From: Actinomadura rupiterrae
GTDB taxonomy: Bacteria > Actinomycetota > Actinomycetes > Streptosporangiales > Streptosporangiaceae
DNA length: 64,000 nucleotides
Direction: 5' to 3'
NCBI RefSeq assembly: GCF_024172125.1
Contig: NZ_JAMZEA010000007.1
Span: forward strand, 248,001 to 312,000
Part shown: positions 16,554 through 25,655 of the stretch, piece by piece
How the letters are laid out: every line of letters starts with the position of its first letter
Position numbering within the stretch: position 1 is the stretch's first letter
Translations under genes and position numbers: made by a program
Notes under the pieces: model-generated
What the model was told of the DNA's origin: nothing
Database searches by the model: none
What the model saw: the letters and a program-made list of their open reading frames with translations, nothing else

Positions 16554-17168
16554 TCAGTACTCCAGCCCGGACCAGTCGATCGTGATCGGGAACGGCTCGC
16601 CCACCCGAGGCTCGCCGCCCGCCTCCTTCATGAAGGTGCCCACGTGCTTGTACAGCCCCGCCGCCCGGTCGAGCTGATAGCGCTCGATCACTGACACGCC
16701 TGTGCCGCCCGTGCGCACGATCCAGTAGTGCTGGATGCCCGCCTTCGCGTACTCGCCGAACTTGTCGACGGTGTCCTGCGTCTCGGACCCGGGCGATACG
16801 ACCTCGACGAGAAGCAGAGCGTCCTCGGGTCGCAGGAGAACGTCGTCCCCACGTTCGAGGCACCGGTACAGCACCACGTCCGGACGCCGATTCTGCAGCG
16901 GCACGTCATGGATGCGCAGGTCGATGTCGAAGTCGACCTCCACGCAAGGGTGCCCGCGCTTCATCGCGTCCCGCGCGAACCGTTCGATGAGGGTGGCCAG
17001 GCGCCGCACCACCCGCTGGTGCTCGCGCGTCGGTGCCTCGCAGAAGACGACGTAACCGTCCACGACCTCGATGGTCTTGGCGATCTCCTCCGGGAGCGCC
17101 TCGTACTCCTCGGCCGTCATTCGCCTCGGTTGGGGCCGCAGGTCGCGCAGCCAGTGGTCATCCGGCAT
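16554..17168 (-). CDS. Uma2-family putative endonuclease (DUF820)
   Basis: 204 residues of the PD-(D/E)xK-type Uma2 fold. The segment MTAEEYEALPE opens the domain. The catalytic strand pair is NRRPDVVLYR (Asp) and LLLVEVVSPGSETQD (Glu), followed by the conserved DKFGEYAKAGIQHYWIV. Uma2 genes are abundant in actinobacteria and cyanobacteria and their targets are poorly known. It starts at ATG 17168 with GGACGG upstream. It lies 89 bases behind three coupled DUF4253 genes on the same strand and may share their transcript. Confidence 0.85.
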   Translation of the reverse strand: MPDDHWLRDLRPQPRRMTAEEYEALPEEIAKTIEVVDGYVVFCEAPTREHQRVVRRLATLIERFARDAMKRGHPCVEVDFDIDLRIHDVPLQNRRPDVVLYRCLERGDDVLLRPEDALLLVEVVSPGSETQDTVDKFGEYAKAGIQHYWIVRTGGTGVSVIERYQLDRAAGLYKHVGTFMKEAGGEPRVGEPFPITIDWSGLEY

Positions 17169-17257
17169 CGCCGTCCGCGGCCCCCAGTCATCGCAGTGGT
17201 CGCTACCAGCGCAAAGCCTAACGCCCAACGCCACAGGCCCAACGCATCGCGTGATGG

Positions 17258-17974
17258 TCAGTCCCACCAGAACTCCCAGGTTCGGGCTTCCTGGAGGTGC
17301 TCGGCGTACTCTTCGTCGCTCATGTCGTGCTGCTCGTCCCAGACGAAGGCCTCGTGCTCGATCGCCAGGGCCTCGGCCTGCTCGGCGGTCGTCGGCGGGG
17401 CCGCGATGGCGAGCGTGATGGTGTCGAAGCCGACCGCGACCAGGTGGGCGCCGAAGCGGTCCTCCCAGGAGCGCAGGACGGCCGAGATCGGCGGTGTCTC
17501 CGCGTTGTTGCAGGCGCCCGTCCAGCCCATGGCGGTGAGGGCGTCGGCGCCACGAGCGGCGGGAACGAGTCCGATGCGGACGGCGCCGTAGAAGTCGGTG
17601 TCCAGGACGATCTCGGCGACCGTGTCGTCCGGGTTCGCGTGCGGGAGGCTCGGCGGGGCGAGGCCGCTCCAACCGGGTCTGGGGAGCGACCACCACTCGC
17701 GCAGCTGCTTCTCGACGTCGATGCCGTCGATCTCGCTGGTGGGTCGGGGCTTCAGCTCTCCGGCGAGCCACGGGCGTTCGTCGTCGCCCCGGAGGGATTC
17801 GAGCAGCAGCGGGTACAGCCCGGTGCGCGCACGGTCGGCGTAGAGGCGTCTCCAGATCCGGACGGCGTCCTCGGGCTTCTGCTCGCTCACCCAGAGGACC
17901 GGCTCGCCCTCGGGCGCGACGAGCCGCCCTTCCGGGAGGTCTCCGGGCAGGGACGCGAAAGCAGGGCTGGTCAA
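17258..17974 (-). CDS. DUF4253 protein, third of three tandem paralogues
   Basis: About 238 residues, cytosolic, without signal peptide or membrane segment. The C-terminal half is the conserved DUF4253 core: IGLVPAARGADALTAMGW, then ISAVLRSWEDRFGAHLV and IEHEAF, ending in EFWWD. The start is placed at TTG 17974, which overlaps the stop of the preceding paralogue in TTGA; ATG 17992 is an alternative. The N-terminal half is more variable (FASLPGDLPEGRL is shared). DUF4253 has no proven function; members often appear near polymorphic-toxin or contact-system loci and are suspected immunity-like proteins, but no toxin gene is visible here. Confidence 0.8.
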   Translation of the reverse strand: MTSPAFASLPGDLPEGRLVAPEGEPVLWVSEQKPEDAVRIWRRLYADRARTGLYPLLLESLRGDDERPWLAGELKPRPTSEIDGIDVEKQLREWWSLPRPGWSGLAPPSLPHANPDDTVAEIVLDTDFYGAVRIGLVPAARGADALTAMGWTGACNNAETPPISAVLRSWEDRFGAHLVAVGFDTITLAIAAPPTTAEQAEALAIEHEAFVWDEQHDMSDEEYAEHLQEARTWEFWWD

Positions 17975-18669
17975 TCCCACCAGAACTCCCATTGGGTGGC
18001 GTTGGTCAGGGACTCGGCGTAGGAGTCGAAGCTGTCGGCGTTCTGGTCGATGTTGTCGTGGCAGAAGGCGTAGTGCTCGGCCGCGACGGCCCTGGCGTGC
18101 TCGGGGGTGCTGGGCGGGGCGGCGACGGAGAGATGGAGGGTGGCGCCGCCCAGCATCACGACGCGGGCGCCGAAGCGGTCTTCCCAGGAGCGCAGGACCG
18201 CGGAGATCTCCTCGGTGGCCTGCGTCTGGTGGACGGGGCCGTCCCAGCCGAGGAGGGCCACGGTGTCGGCGCCGCGGGACGCCGGGACGAGACCGACGGC
18301 CATGTCCAGGCCGATCGACAGCAGCTCCGCGCATTCGACCGCCGCCATGTCCGGGTCGGACGGAACGGACGGTTCGGCAAGGCCCGGCCAGGGAGGCATG
18401 TCGTCTTGGGGCCACCAGGAGCGGAGCAGCGCCTCCACGTCGAGTTCGACGATCGGGCGGGGCTGCTGTGGGGAGGCGTACCAGGGAGTTCCGTCGGCGG
18501 GTTGCAGGAGCAGCGGGTAGAGGCCGGTCTCGTGGCGCTCCTCGTAGAGCCGGGTGAAGAGGAGGTCGGGTTCCTCTTGCTCCTCGTCGGTGACCCACAG
18601 GAGACGGCCGGGGACGACGCCGCCGTCCGGAAGGTCGTCCGGCAGGGACGCGAAGGGCGCGTTCTCCAT
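17971..18669 (-). CDS. DUF4253 protein, second of three tandem paralogues
   Basis: 232 residues, starting MENAPFASLPDDLPDGG. Its ATG shares one base with the stop of the upstream paralogue (TGATG), so translation is probably coupled. The core VGLVPASRGADTVALLGW, ISAVLRSWEDRFGARVV and AAEHYAFCHDN is the same as in its neighbours and the last residues are again EFWWD. The middle differs enough to suggest old duplication with divergence rather than recent copying. Its function is unknown. Confidence 0.8.
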   Translation of the reverse strand: MENAPFASLPDDLPDGGVVPGRLLWVTDEEQEEPDLLFTRLYEERHETGLYPLLLQPADGTPWYASPQQPRPIVELDVEALLRSWWPQDDMPPWPGLAEPSVPSDPDMAAVECAELLSIGLDMAVGLVPASRGADTVALLGWDGPVHQTQATEEISAVLRSWEDRFGARVVMLGGATLHLSVAAPPSTPEHARAVAAEHYAFCHDNIDQNADSFDSYAESLTNATQWEFWWD

Positions 18670-19409
18670 CAGTCCCACCAGAAGTGCCAGACGGTGAGGT
18701 TCTGGAGGTGGTCGGCGTAGGCGTCGAAGTCGTGCTCGCCCTGGTTGATGTTGTCGGGGCAGAAGGCGTGGTGTTCGGCGGCCACGGCTCTGGCGTGTTC
18801 GGGGGTGCTGGGCGGGTTGGCGACCGTCAGCGAGAGGGTGTCGAATCCCACGCGGGCGATGCGGGCGCCGAAGCGGTCGGACCAGGAGCGCAGGACGGCC
18901 GAGATCTCCGGAGTCGACGCATGGTTGCAAGGGCCGTCCCACCCCACGGCGGTGAGAGCGTCCGGCCCGTTGGCGGCCGGGACGAGCCCGACGCGCAGCG
19001 CGTTGACGTCGAGCATGATGTCCACAGACTCGGCGTTCGCCTCGTCCGGGTCCCATTCCGGCGCGGACGCGGCGGCGAGGCCCTGCCACGGTTCGGAGTC
19101 GTCCCACCAGTCGCGCAGGAGCTTCTCGACGTCGATGGCGTCGATCTCCGTCGGCGAGTGGGGGTTCAGCTCCCCCACCTGCCAGGGCCGGTCCCCGGAC
19201 GAGTCGAGCAGCAGTGGAAACAGACCCGTGTCCGGATGATCGTCCCGAAGGCGTTCCCACAGCTCGAAGGCGTCCGCAGGCGGCTCATCAGATATCCAGA
19301 GCACAGGGCTCGGACTCCGCCCCTCACCGAGGAAGTCGGGATCGGGCTCGATCAGCCGCCCCGCCGGAAGGTAGTCGGGCAGGGACGCGAAGGGGGGATG
19401 TTCGGTCAC
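18669..19409 (-). CDS. DUF4253 protein, first of three tandem paralogues
   Basis: 246 residues, GTG start at 19409 (MTEHPPFASLPDYLPAG). The core reads VGLVPAANGPDALTAVGW, ISAVLRSWSDRFGARIA and AAEHHAFCPDN and ends HFWWD. It has a longer N-terminal insert (PDPDFLGEGRSPSP) than the other two. Only about 35 bases separate its start from the gatB terminator hairpin at 19445, so its promoter is either inside that hairpin region or within gatB. The ribosome site is weak, and a TTG at 19448 is an alternative start. Confidence 0.78.
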   Translation of the reverse strand: MTEHPPFASLPDYLPAGRLIEPDPDFLGEGRSPSPVLWISDEPPADAFELWERLRDDHPDTGLFPLLLDSSGDRPWQVGELNPHSPTEIDAIDVEKLLRDWWDDSEPWQGLAAASAPEWDPDEANAESVDIMLDVNALRVGLVPAANGPDALTAVGWDGPCNHASTPEISAVLRSWSDRFGARIARVGFDTLSLTVANPPSTPEHARAVAAEHHAFCPDNINQGEHDFDAYADHLQNLTVWHFWWD

Positions 19410-19444
19410 GGCACGCGACGGTAGCGGTTCCGGGTGACAGAACT

Positions 19445-19482
19445 CCAAACGGCCGCCGCCCGGGTGGGCGGCGGCCGTTTGG
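19445..19482 (-). terminator. gatCAB terminator
   Basis: A perfect 17-bp stem (19445-19461 with 19466-19482, containing AAACGGCCGCCGCCC) with a four-base loop, eight bases after the gatB stop on the minus strand. The strand continues UUUGG. It separates gatB from the DUF4253 genes. Confidence 0.85.
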
Positions 19483-19490
19483 GGGGTGCG

Positions 19491-20993
19491 TTACGCCTGG
19501 TCGAGCTTCTTGAGGAGGAGTTCGCGGGCTCGGCCGGCGTCGGCCTGGCCTCGGCTGGCCTTCATGACGGCGCCGACGAGGGCGCCTACGGCGGCGACCT
19601 TGCCGGAGCGGACCTTGTCGGCGGCGTCGGCGTTGGAGGCGATCACCTCGTCGATGATCTTCTCCAGGGCGCCGTCGTCGGAGACGACCTTGAGGCCGCG
19701 GGCGGCGACGACCTCGTCCGGGGTTCCCTCGCCGGCGAGGACGCCCTCGAAGACCTTGCGGGCGAGCTTGTCGTTCAGCTCCTTGGCGTCCACCATCGCC
19801 TGGACGCGGGCGACCTGCGCGGGCGTGATCGGCAGGTCCGCCAGCTCGACGGACTGCTCGGTCGCGCGGCGGGACAGCTCGTTCATCCACCACTTGCGGG
19901 CCGCGGACGCGTCGGCGCCGGCCTTGATGGTGTCCTCGATCAGGTCGAGCGCGCCGGCGTTCACGACGTCGCGCAGCTCCAGGTCGGTGAGGCCCCACTC
20001 GCCCTGGACGCGGCGGCGGCGCGCGGCGGGGAGCTCGGGCAGCGACGCGCGCAGCTCCTCGACCCACTCGCGGGACGGCGCCATCGGGATGAGGTCGGGC
20101 TCCGGGAAGTACCGGTAGTCCTGCGCCTCCTCCTTGGACCGGCCGCTCGTGGTGGTGCCCGTCGCCTCCTGGAAGTGGCGGGTCTCCTGGGTGATCCGCC
20201 CGCCCGCGGCGAGGACGCCCGCCTGGCGCTCGATCTCGGAGCGCACCGAGCGCTCGACCGAGCGCAGCGAGTTGACGTTCTTGGTCTCGGTGCGGGTGCC
20301 CCACTCGGACGCGCCGCGCGGCATGAGCGACACGTTGACGTCGCAGCGCATCGAGCCCTGCTCCATCTTGACGTCCGAGACGCCGAGCGAGCGGACCAGG
20401 TCGCGCAGCTCGGCGGCGTAGGCGCGGGCCACCAGCGGGGCCTTCTCTCCGGTCGCGGTGATCGGCTTGGTGACGATCTCGACCAGCGGGATGCCCGCGC
20501 GGTTGTAGTCGACCAGGGAGTAGTCCGCGCCGTGGATGCGCCCGGTCTCGCCGCCGACGTGCAGCGACTTGCCGGTGTCCTCCTCCATGTGGACGCGCTC
20601 GATCTCGATCCGGTACGTCTCGCCGTCGACCTCGACGTCCAGGTGGCCGTCGACGCAGAGCGGCTCGTCGTACTGCGAGATCTGGTAGTTCTTCGGCATG
20701 TCCGGATAGAAGTAGTTCTTCCGGGCGAACCGGCACCACTCCACGATGTCGCAGTTCAGCGCGAGGCCGATCTTGATGATGCCCTCGATCGCGGCGTGGT
20801 TGGTCACCGGCAGCGACCCGGGCAGGCCGAGGCAGACCGGGCAGACCTGGGTGTTCGGCTCGGCGCCGAACTCGGTGCGGCAGCCGCAGAACATCTTGGA
20901 CGCGGTGCCCAGCTCGATGTGGGTCTCCAGGCCCAGCACCGGCTCGAAGCGCGCCAGCGCCTCGTCGTACTTCATCGGCGTCTCCACGCTCAC
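19491..20993 (-). CDS. gatB: Asp/Glu-tRNA amidotransferase subunit B
   Basis: 500 residues. It binds the misacylated tRNA and carries the kinase step that activates Asp-tRNA(Asn) or Glu-tRNA(Gln) for amidation. GLETHIELGT opens the cradle domain; the zinc cysteines are in MFCGCRTEF and VCPVCLG; the C-terminal helical and YqeY-like tail ends GQADAGRARELLLKK. GTG 20993 overlaps the gatA stop in GTGA, so translation is coupled. It is the last gene of gatC-gatA-gatB. Confidence 0.97.
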   Translation of the reverse strand: MSVETPMKYDEALARFEPVLGLETHIELGTASKMFCGCRTEFGAEPNTQVCPVCLGLPGSLPVTNHAAIEGIIKIGLALNCDIVEWCRFARKNYFYPDMPKNYQISQYDEPLCVDGHLDVEVDGETYRIEIERVHMEEDTGKSLHVGGETGRIHGADYSLVDYNRAGIPLVEIVTKPITATGEKAPLVARAYAAELRDLVRSLGVSDVKMEQGSMRCDVNVSLMPRGASEWGTRTETKNVNSLRSVERSVRSEIERQAGVLAAGGRITQETRHFQEATGTTTSGRSKEEAQDYRYFPEPDLIPMAPSREWVEELRASLPELPAARRRRVQGEWGLTDLELRDVVNAGALDLIEDTIKAGADASAARKWWMNELSRRATEQSVELADLPITPAQVARVQAMVDAKELNDKLARKVFEGVLAGEGTPDEVVAARGLKVVSDDGALEKIIDEVIASNADAADKVRSGKVAAVGALVGAVMKASRGQADAGRARELLLKKLDQA

Positions 20994-22501
20994 TCGCCCG
21001 CCTCCAGCTTCGGGGCCTTCGCCAGCAGCGGGCCGCCCCAGCGGTCTTCGAGGGCCTTCTCCAGGGCCGCGCCCACCCGGTAGACGCGGTCGTCCGCCAG
21101 CACCGGCGCCATGATCTGGACGCCGACCGGCAGGCCGTCCTCGTCGGCGAGGCCGCACGGGACGGAGATGGCCGGGTTGCCGGACAGGTTGGCCGGGATG
21201 GTGCACAGGTCGGCCAGGTACATCGCCATCGGGTCGTCGGCGCGCTCGCCGATCGGGAACGCGGTGGTCGGGGTGGTCGGCGAGACCAGCACGTCCACCT
21301 GCTCGAACGCCGCCGCGAAGTCGCGGTTGATCAGCGTCCGGACCTGCTGCGCCTTGCCGTAGTAGGCGTCGTAGTAGCCCGACGACAGGGCGTAGGTGCC
21401 GAGCATGATGCGCCGCTTGACCTCGGGCCCGAAGCCCTCGGCGCGGGTCAGCGCCATGACCTCCTCGGCGCTGCGGGTGCCGTCGTCGCCGACGCGCAGG
21501 CCGAACCGCATCGCGTCGAAGCGCGCCAGGTTGGACGAGCACTCCGACGGCGCGATCAGGTAGTACGCGGGCATCGCGTAGGTGAAGTTCGGGCAGGAGA
21601 CCTCGACGACCTTCGCGCCCAGCGACTCCAGCAGCTCGACGGTCTCGTTGAACCGGTTGAGGACACCCTGCTGGTAGCCCTCCCCGGCGAACTCCTTCAC
21701 GACGCCGACGCGCAGGCCGGCGACGTCGGCGCGGCGGGCGGCCTCCACGACCGGCGGGACGGGCGCGTCGACCGAGGTGGAGTCCATCGGGTCGTGGCCG
21801 GAGAACGCGGCCTGGAGCAGCGCGGCGTCCAGCACGTTCCGGGCGAACGGGCCCGGGGTGTCCAGGGACGACGCGAACGCGATCATCCCGTAGCGGGACG
21901 CGCCGCCGTAGGTCGGCTTCATGCCGACGATGCCGGTGACCGCGGCGGGCTGCCGGATCGAGCCGCCGGTGTCGGTGCCGGTGGACAGCGGGGCCTCGTA
22001 GGCCGCGACCGCCGCCGACGACCCGCCGGACGACCCGCCGGGGATGCGGGTGAGGTCCCACGGGTTGCGGGACGGCCCGAACGCGCTGTTCTCGGTGGAC
22101 GACCCCATGGCGAACTCGTCCATGTTGGTCTTGCCGAGGATGACCATCCCGGCGGCGCGCAGCCGCGCGGTCACGGTCGCGTCGTAGGGCGGCCGCCAGC
22201 CTTCGAGGATCTTGGACCCGGCCGTGGTCGGCATGTCCTTGGTGACGAAGACGTCCTTGTGCGCGACCGGGACGCCGGCCAGCGCGCCGAGGTCCTCGCC
22301 CGCCGCGCGGCGCTCGTCGATCGAACGCGCCTGCGCGAGGACGTGCTCGCGGTCCACGTGCAGGAACGCGTGCACCTCGGCGTCCACCGCGTGGATCCGG
22401 TCCAGGTGCGCGGCGGCGACCTCCTCGGCGGAGGTCTCGCCGGACGCGATCAGCGCGCCGAGCTCGGCGGCGCCCTTCCCGTTCAGCTCGCTCACGGTCA
22501 C
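20990..22501 (-). CDS. gatA: Asp/Glu-tRNA amidotransferase subunit A
   Basis: 503 residues of the amidase-signature family. It releases ammonia from glutamine for the GatB reaction. The catalytic triad is visible as Lys in VPVAHKD, Ser in GGSSGGSSAAV (cis-Ser) and Ser in GTDTGGSIRQPA (nucleophile). GTG 22501 overlaps the gatC stop in GTGA. Length and motifs are normal. Confidence 0.97.
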   Translation of the reverse strand: MTVSELNGKGAAELGALIASGETSAEEVAAAHLDRIHAVDAEVHAFLHVDREHVLAQARSIDERRAAGEDLGALAGVPVAHKDVFVTKDMPTTAGSKILEGWRPPYDATVTARLRAAGMVILGKTNMDEFAMGSSTENSAFGPSRNPWDLTRIPGGSSGGSSAAVAAYEAPLSTGTDTGGSIRQPAAVTGIVGMKPTYGGASRYGMIAFASSLDTPGPFARNVLDAALLQAAFSGHDPMDSTSVDAPVPPVVEAARRADVAGLRVGVVKEFAGEGYQQGVLNRFNETVELLESLGAKVVEVSCPNFTYAMPAYYLIAPSECSSNLARFDAMRFGLRVGDDGTRSAEEVMALTRAEGFGPEVKRRIMLGTYALSSGYYDAYYGKAQQVRTLINRDFAAAFEQVDVLVSPTTPTTAFPIGERADDPMAMYLADLCTIPANLSGNPAISVPCGLADEDGLPVGVQIMAPVLADDRVYRVGAALEKALEDRWGGPLLAKAPKLEAGE

Positions 22502-22797
22502 GCCTCCTCGTCCAGGATCCGCGGTACCCGGAAGCGCTGCTGCTCGGCCGCGGGGGCGGCGTCGAGCGCCTGGTCCGGCGTCAGGCCGGGCCGGTTCTGG
22601 TCGGCCCGGTAGACGTTGGTCAGCGGCAGCGCGTGCGAGGTCGGCGGGATGTCCTCCGCCGCGACCTCCTGCACCCGCGCGACCGCGGAGATGATCTGGT
22701 CGAGCTGGGCGGCGAGGTGGTCGAGCTCGTCCTCGCCCAACGCCAGCCGGGACAGCCGGGCGAGGTGCGCGACCTCGTCACGGGTGATCGCGGACAT
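22498..22797 (-). CDS. gatC: Asp/Glu-tRNA amidotransferase subunit C
   Basis: 99 residues, the small helper that wraps around GatA and holds the complex together. It opens MSAITRDEVAHLARLSRL and contains the usual VAAEDIPPTSHAL linker and the FRVPRIL end. It is the first gene of gatCAB, ATG start. Confidence 0.96.
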   Translation of the reverse strand: MSAITRDEVAHLARLSRLALGEDELDHLAAQLDQIISAVARVQEVAAEDIPPTSHALPLTNVYRADQNRPGLTPDQALDAAPAAEQQRFRVPRILDEEA

Positions 22798-22990
22798 GTG
22801 GGAAACCGTTCCTACGGGTTGACAGGATTTCCCCTCATCCTATGGGTCGCGCCCCTCTGACCCGACTCGTTTACCTCCGCATCCGCCCGCGCCCCGCCCC
22901 AGGGCGGGCGGCGTACCTGCCCGGGCGGCCGTTTCAACCCCGTCCTCGGGGAACGGGAAACGGGAATCCCCGAGACGGAAGGAGAGCGCG

Positions 22991-23233
22991 GTGACCATCG
23001 GCGGCAGCATCGCCCTGATCATCATCGGCGCCATCCTGGCTTACGCGGTCGACTACCGGTTCAGCGGCGTGGACATCCGCGTCGTGGGCTTCATCCTCAT
23101 GCTCGGCGGCCTGCTGGGACTGGTGATCGGCATCGCCCGGATCCTCAGCGCGCGGCGCGGCCCGCCCCCGCCGCCGCCCGCGGTCCGGGAGGAGCGCTAC
23201 TACGAGGACCCGGATGTGAGGCGCCGCTACTGA
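22991..23233 (+). CDS. Small DUF6458-type membrane protein
   Basis: 80 residues with two membrane helices (about 6-22 and 30-49) joined by a short loop DYRFSGVDIRVV, then a Pro-rich and charged cytosolic tail (RRGPPPPPPAVREERYY). This is the common small two-helix actinobacterial protein now grouped as DUF6458; its function is unknown. The GTG start follows GGAAGGAG by six bases, a strong site. It is divergent from gatC, and its 3' end faces the GGDEF-EAL gene. Confidence 0.8.
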   Translation: MTIGGSIALIIIGAILAYAVDYRFSGVDIRVVGFILMLGGLLGLVIGIARILSARRGPPPPPPAVREERYYEDPDVRRRY

Positions 23234-23254
23234 GCCGTCCGAGCAGGCCGGCAC

Positions 23255-23318
23255 CGGCGCCGGGGGTCAGGCGAGCCTCGGCGCCGGAGGTCAGGCGAGG
23301 CGCGGTGCCGGGGGCTCC
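23255..23318. repeat. 24-bp tandem repeat across the 3' end of the GGDEF-EAL gene
   Basis: Two full 24-bp units (23255-23278 and 23279-23302, each starting CGGCGCCGG and containing GGTCAGGCGAG) plus a partial third. The minus-strand stop codon of the neighbouring gene (23291-23293) lies in the second unit, and the first unit repeats the same stop context outside the gene, as if the gene end had been copied. Confidence 0.8.
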
Positions 23319-25414
23319 ATGAAGACGCCGCCGTCGCCGGGCAGCCCGGCGGCGTGCATGCCCTGCCGCAGGTAGGCGGTGGCGCGGACGGCGTCCATCG
23401 GGTGGGCGAAGTGCCAGCCCTGCGCGGCGTCGCAGCCCATCTCGCGGAGCAGCGCGGCGGTCTGGGCGTCCTCGACACCCTCGGCGACCGAGCGCAGGCC
23501 GAGCGTGCCGACCAGCTCCACCACCGAGCGGACGATCACCGCGTCGTCCGGCGAGCCGGTGAGCCGCCGGACGAACGAGGAGTCGATCTTGACCTCCTCG
23601 ATCGGCAGCCGCTTGAGCCGGACGAGCGAGGAGTAGCCGGTGCCGAAGTCGTCCAGGCTGAGCGCGACGCCGAGGTCGGTGAGCGCGGCGACGGTGCCGG
23701 AGGCGGACGCGGGCTCGCCGGTCAGCACCCGCTCGGTGATCTCCAGTTGCAGCGCGGCGGCGGGCAGGTCGCGGGCGACCAGCCCCTCGGCGATGGTCTC
23801 GGCGAGGTTGGCGTCGAGCAGGTCGCGGCCGGACACGTTGATCGCGACCTGGACGGTCAGCCCCTCCCGCCACCACGCCTCGGCCTGCGCGAGCGCCATG
23901 TCGACGACCTCGTGCGTGATCGCGCGCATCAGGTAGGTCTGCGCGGCGATCGGCAGGAACTCCTCGGGGCCGAGCACGCCGCGCTCGGGGTGCCGCCAGC
24001 GCAGCAGCGCCTCCATGCCGACCAGCCGGCCGTCCCGCAGCGCGATCTTGGGCTGGTAGCGCAGCTCCAGCTCGCCGCGGTCCAGCGCGCGGCGCAGGTC
24101 GCCGAGCAGGCCGAGCCGGGCGGGCGAGTTGCGGTCCCGGTCGGACGAGTAGACCTCTACCCCGGTGCGGCTGCCCTTGGCGTGGTACATCGCGACGTCC
24201 GCGCGCTGGAGCAGCAGCTCGAAGTCGGGCGCGTGGTCGGGGAACAGCGCGATGCCGACGCTGCCCTCCAGGTCGAAGGAGACGCCGTCCAGCCGGACGG
24301 GCTCGCTCAGCGCGGCGCGCAGCCGTGCGGCGACCTCACGCGCGGCGGCCTCGTCCCGGACGGTCGGCAGCAGCACCGCGAACTCGTCGCCGCCGAGCCG
24401 CGCCACCAGGTCGCCGGGCCGGACGCTGTGCGTGAGGCGGTGCGCGACCAGCTGCAGCAGCCGGTCGCCGGTGGGGTGCCCGAGGGTGTCGTTGACCTCC
24501 TTGAACCGGTCGAGGTCCAGCAGGAACAGGCCGACGCGCTGCACCGGGTCGTCCGGGCTCCGGCGCAGCAGCGACCCGCCGGACGGCCCGCCGAGCTGGG
24601 CGATCGCCTCCTCGGTGCGGGTGATCAGCAGCTTGCGGTTCGGGAGCCCGGTGAGGCCGTCGTGCAGGGCCTGGTGCTCGCGCCGGACCGAGACCGAGGC
24701 GTTCAGGTAGACGGCGATGAACGGCAGCACGATCAGCGGGACGAACGCCGCGGACCGGTCCATGGCGATGACCATCAGCGGGGCGAGGCCGAGCAGGGCC
24801 AGGTGGACGAGGATCTGGTACGGCAGGTCCCAGCGCAGCGCGCGGACGAGGGTGATCCGCTCGTGCAGCGCGATCGCCGACCCGACGAGGCTGACGTTGC
24901 AGACGAAGTAGGCGATCCCGACGAGCGCGATGACCGGCAGGTCCCGGCCGCCGGGCACCCAGGGCGAGGTCGGCGACGGGTGGATCCCGAACGCGCTCAG
25001 CACCAGCGAGGACGCGCCGAGGCTGAGGGTGTACTGGGCGGCGTTGAAAGCGATCCGGTGCGGGCTGCGGCCGCGGAAGATCCCGCAGGTCACGGCGGCG
25101 GTGGCCTGGAGCACGGCGGCGACCGGCAGGCCCGCGTAGAGCAGGGCCGCGATGGAGAACGTCGTGGAGGTCGTCGCGCCGCTGGTCTCGGTGAGGCCGG
25201 GGGCGATGATCGGGCGCATCTCGCCGACCACGATGAAGGCGCCGAGGATCCAGAACACCGGGTTGCCGAGCAGCGCGTCCAGGTCGGGGCGGCCCAGCCC
25301 GGCGAGCGCCGCCGCGCCGGCCGCGGCGCCCAGCGTGATGCACGCGGCGAAGAAGATCCACAGCGGGGAGCCCCGGCGCGGCGACGTGTTCCGCGTGTTG
25401 TTCGGGTCCTTCAT
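23291..25414 (-). CDS. Membrane GGDEF-EAL cyclic-di-GMP protein
   Basis: 707 residues. Eight or so membrane helices (residues 15-245) form the sensor; there is no PAS domain. GGDEF is intact in RLGGDEFAVLLP (about 341-345). The EAL domain has MEALLRWRHPE (about 468), LEITERVL, DDFGTGYSSL, KIDSSFV and AEGVED, so all main phosphodiesterase motifs are present. It may therefore both make and degrade c-di-GMP. The ATG at 25414 was chosen because GAGGAA lies just upstream; a GTG three bases earlier overlaps it. It is a paralogue in layout, but not in sensor, of the protein at 12011. Confidence 0.92.
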   Translation of the reverse strand: MKDPNNTRNTSPRRGSPLWIFFAACITLGAAAGAAALAGLGRPDLDALLGNPVFWILGAFIVVGEMRPIIAPGLTETSGATTSTTFSIAALLYAGLPVAAVLQATAAVTCGIFRGRSPHRIAFNAAQYTLSLGASSLVLSAFGIHPSPTSPWVPGGRDLPVIALVGIAYFVCNVSLVGSAIALHERITLVRALRWDLPYQILVHLALLGLAPLMVIAMDRSAAFVPLIVLPFIAVYLNASVSVRREHQALHDGLTGLPNRKLLITRTEEAIAQLGGPSGGSLLRRSPDDPVQRVGLFLLDLDRFKEVNDTLGHPTGDRLLQLVAHRLTHSVRPGDLVARLGGDEFAVLLPTVRDEAAAREVAARLRAALSEPVRLDGVSFDLEGSVGIALFPDHAPDFELLLQRADVAMYHAKGSRTGVEVYSSDRDRNSPARLGLLGDLRRALDRGELELRYQPKIALRDGRLVGMEALLRWRHPERGVLGPEEFLPIAAQTYLMRAITHEVVDMALAQAEAWWREGLTVQVAINVSGRDLLDANLAETIAEGLVARDLPAAALQLEITERVLTGEPASASGTVAALTDLGVALSLDDFGTGYSSLVRLKRLPIEEVKIDSSFVRRLTGSPDDAVIVRSVVELVGTLGLRSVAEGVEDAQTAALLREMGCDAAQGWHFAHPMDAVRATAYLRQGMHAAGLPGDGGVFMEPPAPRLA

Positions 25415-25655
25415 CACTTCCTCGGGGGGTCCGGGAGGTCTTCCCCTGGCGGCGCGGCGGGAGGTGCGCGGGGGCCGGAGGATCGGCCCCGGTGTCCGCC
25501 GTGATAGCTGGGAGGGTACGGCTTTCGGGCAACTTCGCGGAACCGGATGGGTACGTACCGTTATGCCCTCCCCGGACGGACATGCTACCAGTAGGTAGTC
25601 GAAAAGTACCCTTAAGTAACTACCCGCTGGTCACTTGAACCGATGTCACCGCAGG

